Below, one piece after another: positions 16,754-17,080 of a stretch of 17,080 bases of DNA (its first letter is position 1; each line of letters starts with the position of its first letter). The notes beneath the pieces were generated by a model that was given only the letters and a program-made list of their open reading frames with translations, did not search any database and was not told the DNA's origin. Both the position numbers and the translations under genes were made by a program. Origin of the DNA: Calocera cornea HHB12733 (Eukaryota; Basidiomycota; Dacrymycetes; Dacrymycetales; Dacrymycetaceae); assembly GCA_001632435.1 (NCBI GenBank), contig KV424181.1:1-17080 (forward strand), given 5' to 3'.

Positions 16754-16813
16754 CTCATCGATTTGTAATCGGTCATTTATCGAATCGCCGATACGCTCAT
16801 CGATTTGTAATCG
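16754..16813. repeat. 18-bp direct repeat, 42-bp period
   Basis: CTCATCGATTTGTAATCG occurs at 16754-16771 and, unchanged, at 16796-16813. The intervening bases also resemble each other (TCATTTATCGAATCGCCGATACG versus ACTTTTCGTCGAATCATCGAAACG). A third, weaker unit may follow at about 16836. Confidence 0.8.
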
Positions 16814-17080
16814 ACTTTTCGTCGAATCATCGAAACGCTCGTCGAATTCCGTTTTGTACCGAATATTCCCTAGTGTCGCCTACCATTCTCCTGGCTTTCA
16901 CGGCGTCGGTTTGCCCTCGGTCGTCGATTCTCAGTAATTTTCTGGCCGCGGGGGACTCTGTATTCGTTGCCCGCATCCAAACTGGCCCCGTCTGGGAGCT
17001 GTTGCGTGCCTCGATTCGATTCGATTCGGCTTCGAAACGAAAACAATTCTCGGTCAGCTGAGTCCCTTGACGCGTCGCGT

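Larger units (their letters stand above)
15886..17080. other. TCGA-rich tract of distinct composition
   Basis: By eye about 35 TCGA tetramers occur in 1.2 kb, against about five expected at random, often as ATCGAT, TCGAATCGAT or TCGATTCGATTCGATTCGG (17011-17029). It also holds a GGCGTA hexamer run, a hairpin and a direct repeat, listed separately. The bulky plus-strand open frames (15958-16203, 16230-16706) are Arg/Gly-rich and probably products of composition. It may be a separate repeat family or an unrecognised element. Confidence 0.6.

Noticed and set aside
1..17080. CRISPR arrays, rRNA or tRNA genes, bacterial operons
   Set aside because: No regularly spaced repeats with unique spacers, no tRNA arm motifs and no rRNA stretches were recognised. 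The introns and gene families are fungal.

Overview
The window looks like nuclear DNA of a basidiomycete fungus, most likely an Agaricomycete. The introns are short (46-73 nt), start with GTRNGT, carry CTNAC-like branch sites and end in YAG. One gene belongs to the DUF6535 membrane-protein family, which is expanded in mushroom-forming fungi. The region is accessory and transposon-rich. It holds two DNA transposons, two broken host genes, one duplicated promoter region and only one long intact-looking host gene. All family names come from motif reading; no database search was run.

Layout. (1) About 107-2795 is a PIF/Harbinger-type element with the classic two genes facing each other: a Myb/SANT-like DNA-binding protein (268-1357, +) and a DDE transposase (1344-2717, -). 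Their 3' ends overlap by 14 bp. The element is saturated with an 11-mer, CAGGCTGCGCA, which also lies in three of its four introns. (2) About 2835-3672 is a diverged direct copy of the promoter and 5' leader found at 6740-7680. It leads only into a doubtful gene remnant (3664-4181). (3) 4440-5824 (-) is a decayed copy of YTM1/WDR12, a ribosome-biogenesis WD40 protein, with an in-frame stop, a 14-bp tandem duplication and several frameshifts. (4) 5825-6739 is degenerate anonymous DNA. (5) 7675-10474 (+) is a five-exon gene for an unrecognised, probably nuclear protein. Its 3' exons arose by repeated exon-plus-intron duplication, and all its introns are phase 0. (6) 10475-11359 is intergenic with a possible minus-strand coding relic.

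(7) 11360-15885 (+) is a DUF6535 multi-pass membrane protein gene, split by a Mutator-like element (13094-14989) that has 29-bp perfect terminal inverted repeats, a 10-bp target duplication and one intact DDE/SWIM transposase gene. Removing the element and one target copy rejoins the host gene in the same reading frame. The host gene also has an apparent one-base frameshift near 12031 and an in-frame TAG at 13071. (8) 15886-17080 is a compositionally distinct tract rich in TCGA, with a strong hairpin, a 42-bp-period direct repeat and one possible small membrane-protein gene on the minus strand.

The strongest leads are the Harbinger 11-mer and its presence in introns, the recent Mutator-like insertion into the DUF6535 gene, the duplicated promoter segment, and the repeated exon-intron unit of the 7675-10474 gene.
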